From Spirochaetes bacterium ADurb.Bin110 (GTDB lineage Bacteria; Spirochaetota; Spirochaetia; Treponematales; Rectinemataceae), in the NCBI GenBank assembly GCA_002070755.1, contig MWDY01000128.1, positions 1-6,162 of the forward strand: a stretch of 6,162 nt of DNA. Direction: 5' to 3'. Below are positions 1-6,159 of the stretch, in pieces. The notes under the pieces are model-generated. The model did not search any database, was not told where the DNA came from, and saw nothing but the letters and a program-made list of their open reading frames with translations. Numbering within the stretch: position 1 is the first letter of the stretch; each line of letters starts with the position of its first letter. Both the position numbers and the translations under genes were made by a program.

Positions 1-334
1 CGGCCGAGATCATATCATCTGCTTCGGAAGCAGATAGACACATAGGCTTCTGGACTGAAATATGCTTGCCTGCTTGAGCAGCTTGGACGGTCATTGGGCA
101 ATGAAGATGATGAGGGACAAGAAGTTCCACTAAGTCTATTTCTGGATCCTTCAACAATTCAGCATAATCCTTGTATATCTTGGAAACGCCCCACTCTCGC
201 GCTTTTTGTTTTGCTCTAGCCTCCTTGGCGTCGCACAAGGCGACAATCTCCGCATCAGAACGATCCCGATAACCGAGCACATGAAGATCTGATATACGCC
301 CACAGCCGACCAAAGCCACTCCAATTTTCTTCAT
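1..334 (-). CDS. Gfo/Idh/MocA-family NAD(P)-dependent oxidoreductase, N-terminal part (runs off the window)
   Basis: The first 111 codons of a gene cut by the window edge; the family is usually 330-400 residues. The start ATG at 334 overlaps the symporter stop (ATGA) and has AGGAG at 346-342, seven bases upstream. The translation begins MKKIGVALVGCGRIS, a Rossmann-fold dinucleotide motif (GCGRIS at 10-15), with an acidic residue at the end of the second strand (D35 in ALCDAK), which favours NAD(H). VPHHLHCPMT at 73-82 is the usual strand-loop of the family. QKPM at 95-98 supplies the conserved lysine K96 of the (E/Q)KP motif. Members oxidise sugars, inositols and sugar acids (for example IolG), and some use NAD redox to cleave glycosides (GH109, GH188). 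The substrate-binding C-terminal domain, which would decide among these, is missing here. Its place in the operon suggests that it modifies or releases the imported compound before C-C cleavage. Confidence 0.9.
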   Translation of the reverse strand, partial: MKKIGVALVGCGRISDLHVLGYRDRSDAEIVALCDAKEARAKQKAREWGVSKIYKDYAELLKDPEIDLVELLVPHHLHCPMTVQAAQAGKHISVQKPMCLSASEADDMISA

Positions 335-1731
335 AGATTTTCTCCTAACTGAGATTCCATTGCTGCCAATTTTTCACGGATTTCTGCATGTTTTTTGCGA
401 TCGATGGGATACCAGATCAATAAGGGCAAGGTGATGATGATAATGATTCCCGGAATAGGCCCAAAGAACAAACGGATTCCCAAAAGCGACCTAGAGCTTT
501 GAGCTACGTTCGGCACATAGCCAAAACCGGTCAGCATCCAGCCAATCCCGGCAATGGCAAGAGCCTCCGATATCTTGGTAGCCAATCCCCAAATGCCATA
601 ATACATTCCACTTCTAAATTCACCGGATTTAACTCGGTCATAATCTGCCACATCCGCTACCATCGCCCAGGGGAAAATCCACTGTGAACCAAAACCTATG
701 CCAGCCAGAGCCGAGAGAATGTAGACAAGCTTCCCCTGATCAGGAGTCAAGAAAAACGATAGGCTAATAGCTATCGCTCCAATTCCAGTTCCCAAGGCAT
801 AGGTCTTACCCTTATCCAGCCTTTCGCTGAGCTTTTTCCAAAAGGGCAAGGACAATGTGACACAGATAAGCATTAGCCCCATAACCAAGGATATCTCGTT
901 TTTCATTAGGAGTTGGTATTCGAGATAATAGGCCATCAAGGTTTTCACCATGGCGAACGAGAGATTGATTACGAAATAAGCGATACACAAACGCTGAAAA
1001 GGCTTATTTGACAAGGCTATCTTCACACTCTGCCAGACATTGGTCTTGGCCTTGGTTTGCATAACCTTCTTGCGTTCTCTTATTCCAGCAGCGGAGATAA
1101 GCAGGACAGCCGCACATATCACTCCATAGATGATACCTACATAAGCCCAACCCTTTCTTTCATTAGAGAATAGTCCAGCTAAAAGTGGAGTGAGAGCGAC
1201 GCCAATCAGATAGGCTGGCACGGCCATTACCATGCGAGTAGTGGTAAGAGAACTGCGCTCATCGTAATCGTCTGTCAATTCCGAGGTAAGCGCGTAATAG
1301 GGAACATTAGTCAATGTCCAGAAGGTATCGAAAAGGATAAACGTAAGAGCAATCCAGATGAATGTCGTAGTTGTAGATAAACCTTTTGGTATGAACCAAA
1401 GCAGCATAATGCTGATTCCTAATGGGATAGCTCCCCAAAGCATAAAAACCCGTCGTCGCCCTAGTTTCGAATCCGTCTTATCTGTCAACCATCCAAACAA
1501 GGGGTCGTTGATCGCATCCCAGATTTTTCCTATCAAAAGCGCATTGCCTGCCAAGACTGGCAATATCAAGGCTGTATCGGTATAGAATTTCAGTAGATAA
1601 AACTGAATAGCAGAATTGATAATGGCATTGCCAATGTCCCCAATGCCATAGAACATCTTTGTCTTAAGCAGCAGCTTCACTTCCCCATTGTTTTTTGGAG
1701 ATTCCTCTTTCTTGGGTTTTCCTTTTTCCAT
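331..1731 (-). CDS. GPH-family (MelB-like) cation:sugar symporter
   Basis: An inner-membrane major-facilitator protein of the glycoside-pentoside-hexuronide:cation symporter family. It has 466 residues, normal for the family. About twelve hydrophobic segments can be seen, near residues 28-48, 54-75, 93-114, 121-145, 165-187, 195-216, 246-270, 278-298, 308-328, 333-360, 375-402 and 416-440. Both ends are charged and probably cytoplasmic. Family signatures are GDIGNA (31-36), WDAINDPLFG (71-80), a KLGRRR loop (89-94), PYYAL (144-148) and the VADVADYD loop (358-365). D72 and D76 match the cation-site aspartates D55 and D59 of MelB, whereas the position of MelB D124 appears to be N142. The ATG at 1731 has GGAGG at 1743-1739, seven bases away and inside the isomerase's last codons. 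The one-base TGAAATG junction suggests coupling. The stop overlaps the next start (ATGA, 334-331). It is the presumed importer of the operon's substrate. Relatives carry melibiose, xylosides, glucuronides or, in E. coli YihO/YihP, sulfoquinovose compounds. Confidence 0.93.
   Translation of the reverse strand: MEKGKPKKEESPKNNGEVKLLLKTKMFYGIGDIGNAIINSAIQFYLLKFYTDTALILPVLAGNALLIGKIWDAINDPLFGWLTDKTDSKLGRRRVFMLWGAIPLGISIMLLWFIPKGLSTTTTFIWIALTFILFDTFWTLTNVPYYALTSELTDDYDERSSLTTTRMVMAVPAYLIGVALTPLLAGLFSNERKGWAYVGIIYGVICAAVLLISAAGIRERKKVMQTKAKTNVWQSVKIALSNKPFQRLCIAYFVINLSFAMVKTLMAYYLEYQLLMKNEISLVMGLMLICVTLSLPFWKKLSERLDKGKTYALGTGIGAIAISLSFFLTPDQGKLVYILSALAGIGFGSQWIFPWAMVADVADYDRVKSGEFRSGMYYGIWGLATKISEALAIAGIGWMLTGFGYVPNVAQSSRSLLGIRLFFGPIPGIIIIITLPLLIWYPIDRKKHAEIREKLAAMESQLGENL
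342..346 (-). promoter_or_regulatory. Ribosome binding site of the oxidoreductase gene
   Basis: AGGAG on the coding strand, inside the last codons of the symporter gene and seven bases before the ATG at 334. It supports both this start and the four-base ATGA overlap. Confidence 0.72.
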
Positions 1732-1732
1732 T

Positions 1733-2362
1733 TCATTGCCTCCATTTTTTGATCTCCTCTTTCAAATCAGAATGCGGCAGGTCATCAAATTTAAGCGCAT
1801 CGAAGATGCCGGGATAGGTCAATGCTTCTTGCACAATCGATTCTGGTAGTCTCTGCAGAATCTCATGCATGGCCAAATGTGTAGTCTTCGAAATGCTTTC
1901 AAGTATTCTGCGCGAGCTTTGTTGGGATTCTCGCCTGTGTGGAGGATATCCTATGCCCGATTCAACAGCGAATAATTGGTCAAATATCATTTTTAGATTG
2001 ACATCGGAAGCCCAGCCATAGCCCTGGTTGAGCATGAGAGAAATGCAGTTCCCGCCATTTATCTGAGTAAACAGCCATGCATCCAATGGAGAAACGATAT
2101 GCCCACAGCATACACCTGGGTACTGCATGACAGAATTGAGAAAGCCCTGACCTGTACCACAACCACCGACCACAAAATCCGCCGCACCGAGGTTCAAAAA
2201 GAGCGCTCCCAATAGGCCGGTATGAATATAGGTCAGCTCAGGTTTTGTTCCATTCTGTTTCATGCCAGCATTTATGAGCACATGGCCTCGCCCTTCTAGA
2301 GCTCTCAAAATGTCCACATTTCGGTCTGCTGCGCTTGTCTCATTCAGAATTGCAATTCTCAT
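1733..2362 (-). CDS. RpiB/LacA/LacB-family sugar (phosphate) isomerase
   Basis: A cytoplasmic aldose-ketose isomerase of the RpiB/LacAB fold. The motif GCGTGQG (67-73) contains the cysteine (C68) expected to act as catalytic base, and GVCCGHI (83-89) and NGGNCISL (102-109) follow as in the family. At 209 residues it is longer than classical RpiB (about 150) or LacB (about 170). It begins MRIAILNETS instead of the classical SDHAG-type start. It also has a GYPPHRRE segment (138-145) and a C-terminal helical tail (about 150-209). These mark a longer RpiB subfamily common in catabolic operons whose substrates are mostly unassigned. The ATG overlaps the transketolase stop (ATGA), with AGGA at 2372-2369 six bases upstream. 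Next to a split transketolase, a likely job is converting the aldose left by one transketolase step into a ketose for a second step, as SqwI does in sulfo-transketolase sulfoglycolysis. That role is inference. A plain pentose- or tetrose-phosphate isomerase is the alternative. Confidence 0.87.
   Translation of the reverse strand: MRIAILNETSAADRNVDILRALEGRGHVLINAGMKQNGTKPELTYIHTGLLGALFLNLGAADFVVGGCGTGQGFLNSVMQYPGVCCGHIVSPLDAWLFTQINGGNCISLMLNQGYGWASDVNLKMIFDQLFAVESGIGYPPHRRESQQSSRRILESISKTTHLAMHEILQRLPESIVQEALTYPGIFDALKFDDLPHSDLKEEIKKWRQ
1739..1743 (-). promoter_or_regulatory. Ribosome binding site of the symporter gene, inside the isomerase 3' end
   Basis: GGAGG on the coding strand overlaps the Trp-Arg codons at the end of the isomerase gene and is seven bases from the ATG at 1731. 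It confirms that start. It also implies that termination on the isomerase and initiation on the symporter happen on the same few bases. Confidence 0.75.
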
Positions 2363-3306
2363 CGCTTTTCCTTCTTCTTCAGAACTTCAATAGCCGCGCT
2401 TACTATTTGGCCAATCGAAAGCCCAAAGGCGTCCATTAGGCTATCTGTATCTGGTGCCGTGCGAGCAAAGGTATCCCGTATCCCTATTCTAGCCATCGGC
2501 GTAGGACATTCCTCAGTCAGAACTTCAGCAACTGCGCTACCGAGACCCCCAAAAATGCTATGCTCTTCGGCTGTCACGACAGCGCGGGTCTTAGCCGCAA
2601 CTCTACAAATCGAATCCCTATCGATGGGCTTTATGGTATGAATCTCGAGAACAGCAGCCTCAATTCCTTCCTTGGCAAGAAGTTCAGCCGAGGCCGCGCA
2701 GCGCCCAACCATGCTCCCGCAGGCAATTAGACCCACATCTTTCCCCCTGCGCCTAAAGATTCCTTTGCCTATTTCCAGTGCTTCACCTTCTTTATGAACA
2801 GCAATCGATGCACCGCGGCTTATGCGCATTGTTATTGGTCCGTCTTTTTCTGCCATCAGTGGCACAAAGGCCGCTGTCTGAGTCGCATCTGAAGGCACTA
2901 TCAAGGTCATTTCAGGCAAAGATCGAAAAATGGCGATATCGCTTATGGAGTGATGTGTAGGACCGTCCTTATAATCAGATAATCCTGCATAATGTGCAAC
3001 GAGCTTTACATTGGTGCGAGCATAGCAAATATTACTGCGTATCGCTTCGATGGCACGAAGCGAAAGCAAAGCGGAGAACGCATTTGCAAATGGGATCAGT
3101 CCTCCAAGAGCCAAACCTACCGCCACATCCACCATGCAAGGTTCGGCAATTCCAATATTGTAAAAGCGTTCAGGGAAGCGCTGGGCGAATATCTTCGTAA
3201 GAGTAGAAGAACTTGTATCGGCATCGAGCACTACAATGTCTTGGTTTTCTTCTCCATATTGCAAGAGCGCCCTACCAAAGGCTTCTCGCATAGAAATAGC
3301 GGCCAT
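2359..3306 (-). CDS. Transketolase, C-terminal (pyrimidine-binding) subunit
   Basis: This is the partner of the upstream N-terminal subunit. The 315-residue protein has the Pyr domain (about 3-165) and the transketolase C domain (about 185-305). E55 in NIGIAEPCMV matches the catalytic glutamate that activates ThDP (E411 in E. coli TktA). From memory-based alignment, R7, S33/S34, H105, D114, H118 (in DGPTHHS) and R164 (in RISRG) correspond to E. coli residues that bind the sugar hydroxyls and phosphate (R358, S385, H461, D469, H473, R520). This is compatible with at least one phosphorylated substrate, such as glyceraldehyde 3-phosphate as acceptor. I chose the ATG at 3306 over an upstream in-frame ATG at 3372. 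GAGGAG lies at 3319-3314 with seven-base spacing, the family begins near MREAFGRAL, and the longer start would overlap the previous gene by 65 bases and add an Arg-rich unrelated leader. The stop TGA overlaps the next start (ATGA, 2362-2359). Confidence 0.92.
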   Translation of the reverse strand: MAAISMREAFGRALLQYGEENQDIVVLDADTSSSTLTKIFAQRFPERFYNIGIAEPCMVDVAVGLALGGLIPFANAFSALLSLRAIEAIRSNICYARTNVKLVAHYAGLSDYKDGPTHHSISDIAIFRSLPEMTLIVPSDATQTAAFVPLMAEKDGPITMRISRGASIAVHKEGEALEIGKGIFRRRGKDVGLIACGSMVGRCAASAELLAKEGIEAAVLEIHTIKPIDRDSICRVAAKTRAVVTAEEHSIFGGLGSAVAEVLTEECPTPMARIGIRDTFARTAPDTDSLMDAFGLSIGQIVSAAIEVLKKKEKR

Positions 3307-3307
3307 T

Positions 3308-4144
3308 TCAGAACTCCTCACCAAGCTCATGAAGAGCGCGCGTAAGTTCCTCTGTCGATGGCGCAACGCCATGCCAATATGCCTTGTTCTCCATAAAGCT
3401 CACGCCTTTTCCTTTTATCGTTCGAGCGATGATCACTGTTGGCTTCTTCTGATCTTCAGTGCATTTGAGAAAAGCCTGATACAGTTGATCGACATCATGC
3501 CCATCCACCTCGAGGACATCCCATCCAAACGATCTCCATTTTTCTGCGAGTGGTTCGATTGGCATAACTTCCTCGACAAATCCATCCAGCTGCACCGCAT
3601 TGTGGTCGACAACGGCGACTAAATTGGTAAGAGCATATTTCGCGGCAGCATTTGCTCCTTCCCAGACGAGCCCAGCCTGGCATTCTCCATCTCCTAGGAG
3701 GGTATAAACCCGATAGTCTTTTCTCTTATGCCTTGCTGCAAGGCATAGCCCTACCCCAATCGGGATGCCGTGCCCCAAAATGCCGCTATTCATATCCACT
3801 CCTGGCGTCTTGAGGCGATCAGGATGCCCTTGGAGATGACAATCCAGTTCTCCCCATTTCTGCAGTTCTTCTTCGGGGAAAAAACCACGCTTTGCAAGAG
3901 TGGCATAGAGCATTGCCGATGCGTGCCCCTTGCTCAGCAAAAACCGGTCTCGCTCATTCCAGTTTGGATTCTTTGGATCGATTTTCATTACCTTGAAATA
4001 CAAGACAGTCATGATTTCTGCGGCTGATAATGATCCTCCTGGATGCCCAGCCTGCCTTCTATGTATCATGCGTAAACTTGTGCATCGCAATTCACGAGCA
4101 ATCTCATTCAGTTCTTTAATCTCTTCCTTAGTTAAGTGCCACAT
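3308..4144 (-). CDS. Transketolase, N-terminal (ThDP-binding) subunit
   Basis: This is one half of a split transketolase, which moves a two-carbon ketol unit from a ketose to an aldose acceptor. The 278-residue protein carries the PP domain: GHPGGS at 33-38, SKGHAS at 71-76, GILGHG at 121-126, then the cofactor/metal motif GDGECQAG (151-158), ending at VDHN (179-182) with N182 as probable metal ligand. Length and motifs match two-gene transketolases (single-chain forms have about 660 residues). The start at 4144 is supported by AGGA at 4155-4152, seven bases before the ATG. The gap from the upstream gene is 35 bases. Its stop TGA (3310-3308) lies one base before the start of the C-terminal subunit, as expected for partners made in equal amounts. 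Split pairs in catabolic operons often act on special sugars, for example SqwGH on sulfofructose and AptAB on apulose 4-phosphate, so a housekeeping role is less likely here. The specific ketose cannot be read from the sequence. Confidence 0.93.
   Translation of the reverse strand: MWHLTKEEIKELNEIARELRCTSLRMIHRRQAGHPGGSLSAAEIMTVLYFKVMKIDPKNPNWNERDRFLLSKGHASAMLYATLAKRGFFPEEELQKWGELDCHLQGHPDRLKTPGVDMNSGILGHGIPIGVGLCLAARHKRKDYRVYTLLGDGECQAGLVWEGANAAAKYALTNLVAVVDHNAVQLDGFVEEVMPIEPLAEKWRSFGWDVLEVDGHDVDQLYQAFLKCTEDQKKPTVIIARTIKGKGVSFMENKAYWHGVAPSTEELTRALHELGEEF
3314..3319 (-). promoter_or_regulatory. Ribosome binding site that sets the transketolase C-subunit start
   Basis: GAGGAG on the coding strand lies inside the last codons of the N-terminal subunit gene, seven bases before the ATG at 3306. 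It supports the short (315-residue) form of the C-subunit and coupling of its translation to the upstream gene through the TGAAATG junction. Confidence 0.75.
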
Positions 4145-4179
4145 CTTAAGATCCTGTCCTTTTTAAAATCCTATCCTAT
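4145..4179 (-). other. 35-base intergenic gap between the IolD-like and transketolase N-subunit genes
   Basis: This is the only true gap between genes in the window. On the coding strand it holds a short ATAGG doublet, an AT-rich TTTTAAAA palindrome and an AGGACAGGA purine run. The run's second AGGA (4155-4152) is the ribosome site of the transketolase gene, seven bases from its ATG. I see no GC-rich hairpin with a T-run and no room for a full promoter, so the genes on either side are probably co-transcribed. Confidence 0.6.
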
Positions 4180-6159
4180 CTACAACCCTATCTTGTGGCG
4201 CAACTTTTGGGTCTCCTCGACCCAATTTCCCACATTCCATCGTCCATAGACTCCCATAGAGCCAAGGGGATCTATACCGTAATAGACTGGAATATGAATG
4301 AGCGATAATCCATTGTAGTCAAAAGCTTTATTCAAAGCTCTCTTTAGCTCTTCTGGTGAATTGCCTCCGCTTATGGCCATTACTCCTGGCACAGATTTTG
4401 CCCACTCTATGTAATCGATAGGCCTTTCATGCCAGGTTGCAAATTCCTTTCCATATTGAGCCATCTGCAAACCAGAAATAGCAGCCATGCGATTGTTGTC
4501 GAATAGGAGAATGCAGCCCCTTGCGCCATACTCAACCCCATCGATCAAGATCTGAGGATTCATAGTAAAGGAGCCATCTCCGCTGAAGGCCAGAATATAG
4601 GGACAATCTGGATTCGCCGCGCTTGCAAGGATCGCTGAAACGGCAAAGCCCATATAGCTGGCTCCGGAATCCGTAATCGTCTTACCCGACCATTCATCCG
4701 AGGCGATCTGAAAACCATTCGCCTGCACATCGCCTGCATCGAAAATATTTATGACCTCTTTCTCCGCTGACCAATCCAATGCAATTTTGATAGCGGCTGG
4801 CTGGGTCAATACTCTTCTTCTCCAGAAAGAATCCTCGAGCGTTGGATTATCGAAGCGCTCCTGCTTGAAGGCTTCCCATTCTGATTTTTTGTCCGCGCAA
4901 GCACGCAGCCAATCAGATGATTCGGCATGAGTCTGCCTATTAGATTCTCTAGATACTTCTTCAGACTTTTCTTTCAATGCCTCTTTCAGCGCTTCTTCAG
5001 GCTCCTCTCTCAGCGCTTTTTTCGGGCCTTCTTCCGATGCCCTTTTCAACGCTCCGATCAGTTCTTTCAGCGTGAGTTTAGCATCTCCCATCAATGCAAG
5101 CGAATCCTGATAATGAAGAGCATCATCCAAATCCGTATTGATGTTTATCACTTTTCTGACATTTGGATATCCTGTACGAGAGCTATCCGACTGACAGACA
5201 GCCCTTGTACCAATAGCGATAAGAAGATCGGCCATTTCCATGGCATAATTACCACAGATACTCCCTTTTGATCCGCCTACCCCCATGCAGCGTGGATGCT
5301 CGTAAGGCACTATGCCACCTGCTATCGGAGTGTAAACACATACTCCGTCTATTAATTCCGCAAGTTGTAGAATTTCTTCCGTCGCTCCTTTGGCACCAGC
5401 GCCGATCTTTATCACAGCCGATCTGGAATCTCTTATCCAAGCGACTGCTTTTTCGTAATCTCCAACAGCGGCTCCGATACAAGATATTTCTCCACACTGT
5501 AGCTCTCTCAGATTGAAATCTTTTAGCACAAGTGATTGTACGTTCATCGGCATGGACACATAGAAAGGGCCAGGGCGAGAGGGATGATCCACTCTTGCAT
5601 GCCCTCTTCGGAGCGCCGTTGAAAGCGACCAAGGATCTTGGAGGCTATAAGCAGAGCCCATCGTCTGCAGAACCTGAGGAAATAGAAACTCCTGGTTCTT
5701 GGGAATCTGCTGCATATTGTAGCCTTCATCCTCGGTGGTCTCATCCCCAAACAGGTACCATACACCTATGCCATCGGAAGCGGGCACAAGCGAAGCGGCT
5801 AAAGCCTGAAAGGCACCAGGCCCGATTGAAGTGACTACCGCAGCTTTTTCATGGGTAATCCAATTGAGAGCTGCGGCTGCATGGGAAGCTTCGATTTCAT
5901 TGCGCAGACCCAATACTCTTACCAGCCCAGCCTGCTGATAGATGCGCAAAACCTCTCCTATCTCCGTCGATCCATGGCCAAACACGGTGAAGTATGTCTT
6001 TACATTCTGCCGAAGCAGACCTAGAATCAGCAGTTCTGAGAGCGTTGCATCTATATAGAGCGGAATTCTATTCGCTGCCAATGCATCGTCGAGCCCACCA
6101 AAGACAGCAAGGATCTTGGCTCTCTCTATTCTCGCTTTCTCGATTTCTTTGTACTCCAT
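4180..6159 (-). CDS. IolD-like thiamine-diphosphate-dependent enzyme
   Basis: A cytoplasmic ThDP enzyme of the acetolactate-synthase superfamily, closest in pattern to IolD (trihydroxycyclohexane-1,2-dione hydrolase), which opens a cyclic diketone. The N-terminal domain (about 33-210) has FGHGSTEIG at 60-68, E88 in RNEIEASHAA as the probable cofactor-activating glutamate, and TSIGPGAFQALA at 110-121. A central domain spans about 225-365. The C-terminal PP domain (about 445-630) has the metal/diphosphate motif GDG at 527-529, ending in NN at 555-556. The tail WNVGNWVEET (641-650) recalls the WxVGVAEVS ending of IolD. At 659 residues it is slightly longer than Bacillus IolD (about 637). The excess lies in about 60 residues before FGHG and in a charged repeat linker (370-405). 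The start has only three bases upstream in the window, so its ribosome site cannot be seen. It is the first gene visible and lies 35 bases before the transketolase pair. The fold and cofactor are secure. The substrate is not, and a decarboxylase or carboligase role is possible. Confidence 0.85.
   Translation of the reverse strand: MEYKEIEKARIERAKILAVFGGLDDALAANRIPLYIDATLSELLILGLLRQNVKTYFTVFGHGSTEIGEVLRIYQQAGLVRVLGLRNEIEASHAAAALNWITHEKAAVVTSIGPGAFQALAASLVPASDGIGVWYLFGDETTEDEGYNMQQIPKNQEFLFPQVLQTMGSAYSLQDPWSLSTALRRGHARVDHPSRPGPFYVSMPMNVQSLVLKDFNLRELQCGEISCIGAAVGDYEKAVAWIRDSRSAVIKIGAGAKGATEEILQLAELIDGVCVYTPIAGGIVPYEHPRCMGVGGSKGSICGNYAMEMADLLIAIGTRAVCQSDSSRTGYPNVRKVININTDLDDALHYQDSLALMGDAKLTLKELIGALKRASEEGPKKALREEPEEALKEALKEKSEEVSRESNRQTHAESSDWLRACADKKSEWEAFKQERFDNPTLEDSFWRRRVLTQPAAIKIALDWSAEKEVINIFDAGDVQANGFQIASDEWSGKTITDSGASYMGFAVSAILASAANPDCPYILAFSGDGSFTMNPQILIDGVEYGARGCILLFDNNRMAAISGLQMAQYGKEFATWHERPIDYIEWAKSVPGVMAISGGNSPEELKRALNKAFDYNGLSLIHIPVYYGIDPLGSMGVYGRWNVGNWVEETQKLRHKIGL
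4945..5052 (-). repeat. Nine-unit 12-base in-frame tandem repeat encoding charged tetrapeptides
   Basis: Read on the coding strand, this stretch divides exactly into nine 12-base units, each encoding one tetrapeptide (residues 370-405 of the IolD-like protein). Units such as ALRE (382-385), ALKE (390-393) and ALKE (394-397) show the pattern. In all nine the third and fourth residues are charged, the first is Ala in five, and the second is Leu, Ser, Pro or Val-like. The units at 5005-5028 and 4981-5004 form a 24-base direct repeat identical at 20 of 24 positions. The consensus unit is about GCNYTGAAAGAR. It lies between the central and C-terminal domains, where IolD proteins have a variable linker, so it probably grew by slippage in a tolerant position. 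It may form a charged helix broken by two prolines (P379, P387). Confidence 0.85.

Noticed and set aside
3307..3372. Longer start (ATG at 3372) for the transketolase C-subunit
   Set aside because: The extra 22 residues are Arg-rich antisense-like sequence read from the N-subunit gene in another frame. The GAGGAG site seven bases before 3306 and the usual family start both favour the shorter form.
2992..3622. Overlapping plus-strand open frames of 68-128 residues opposite the transketolase genes
   Set aside because: The opposite strand encodes clear transketolase motifs throughout. The plus-strand translations show no recognisable domain and no Shine-Dalgarno site was found.
4145..4179. Possible terminator or promoter in the 35-base gap
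   Set aside because: TTTTAAAA and CTTAAG are short AT palindromes without a GC stem or trailing T-run, and there is no spaced pair of -35 and -10 boxes.
4927..5271. Plus-strand open frame of 114 residues rich in Arg and Phe
   Set aside because: It is the antisense of the 12-base repeat and nearby coding sequence of the IolD-like gene. Its Phe/Arg repetition simply mirrors the Glu/Lys codons, and there is no ribosome site or family signature.
4180..6159. Identification as sulfoacetaldehyde acetyltransferase (Xsc) or true acetolactate synthase
   Set aside because: The FGHG motif, the TSIGPGA segment and the WNVGNWVEET tail match the IolD pattern rather than the Xsc or IlvB patterns I know, so neither name was assigned.
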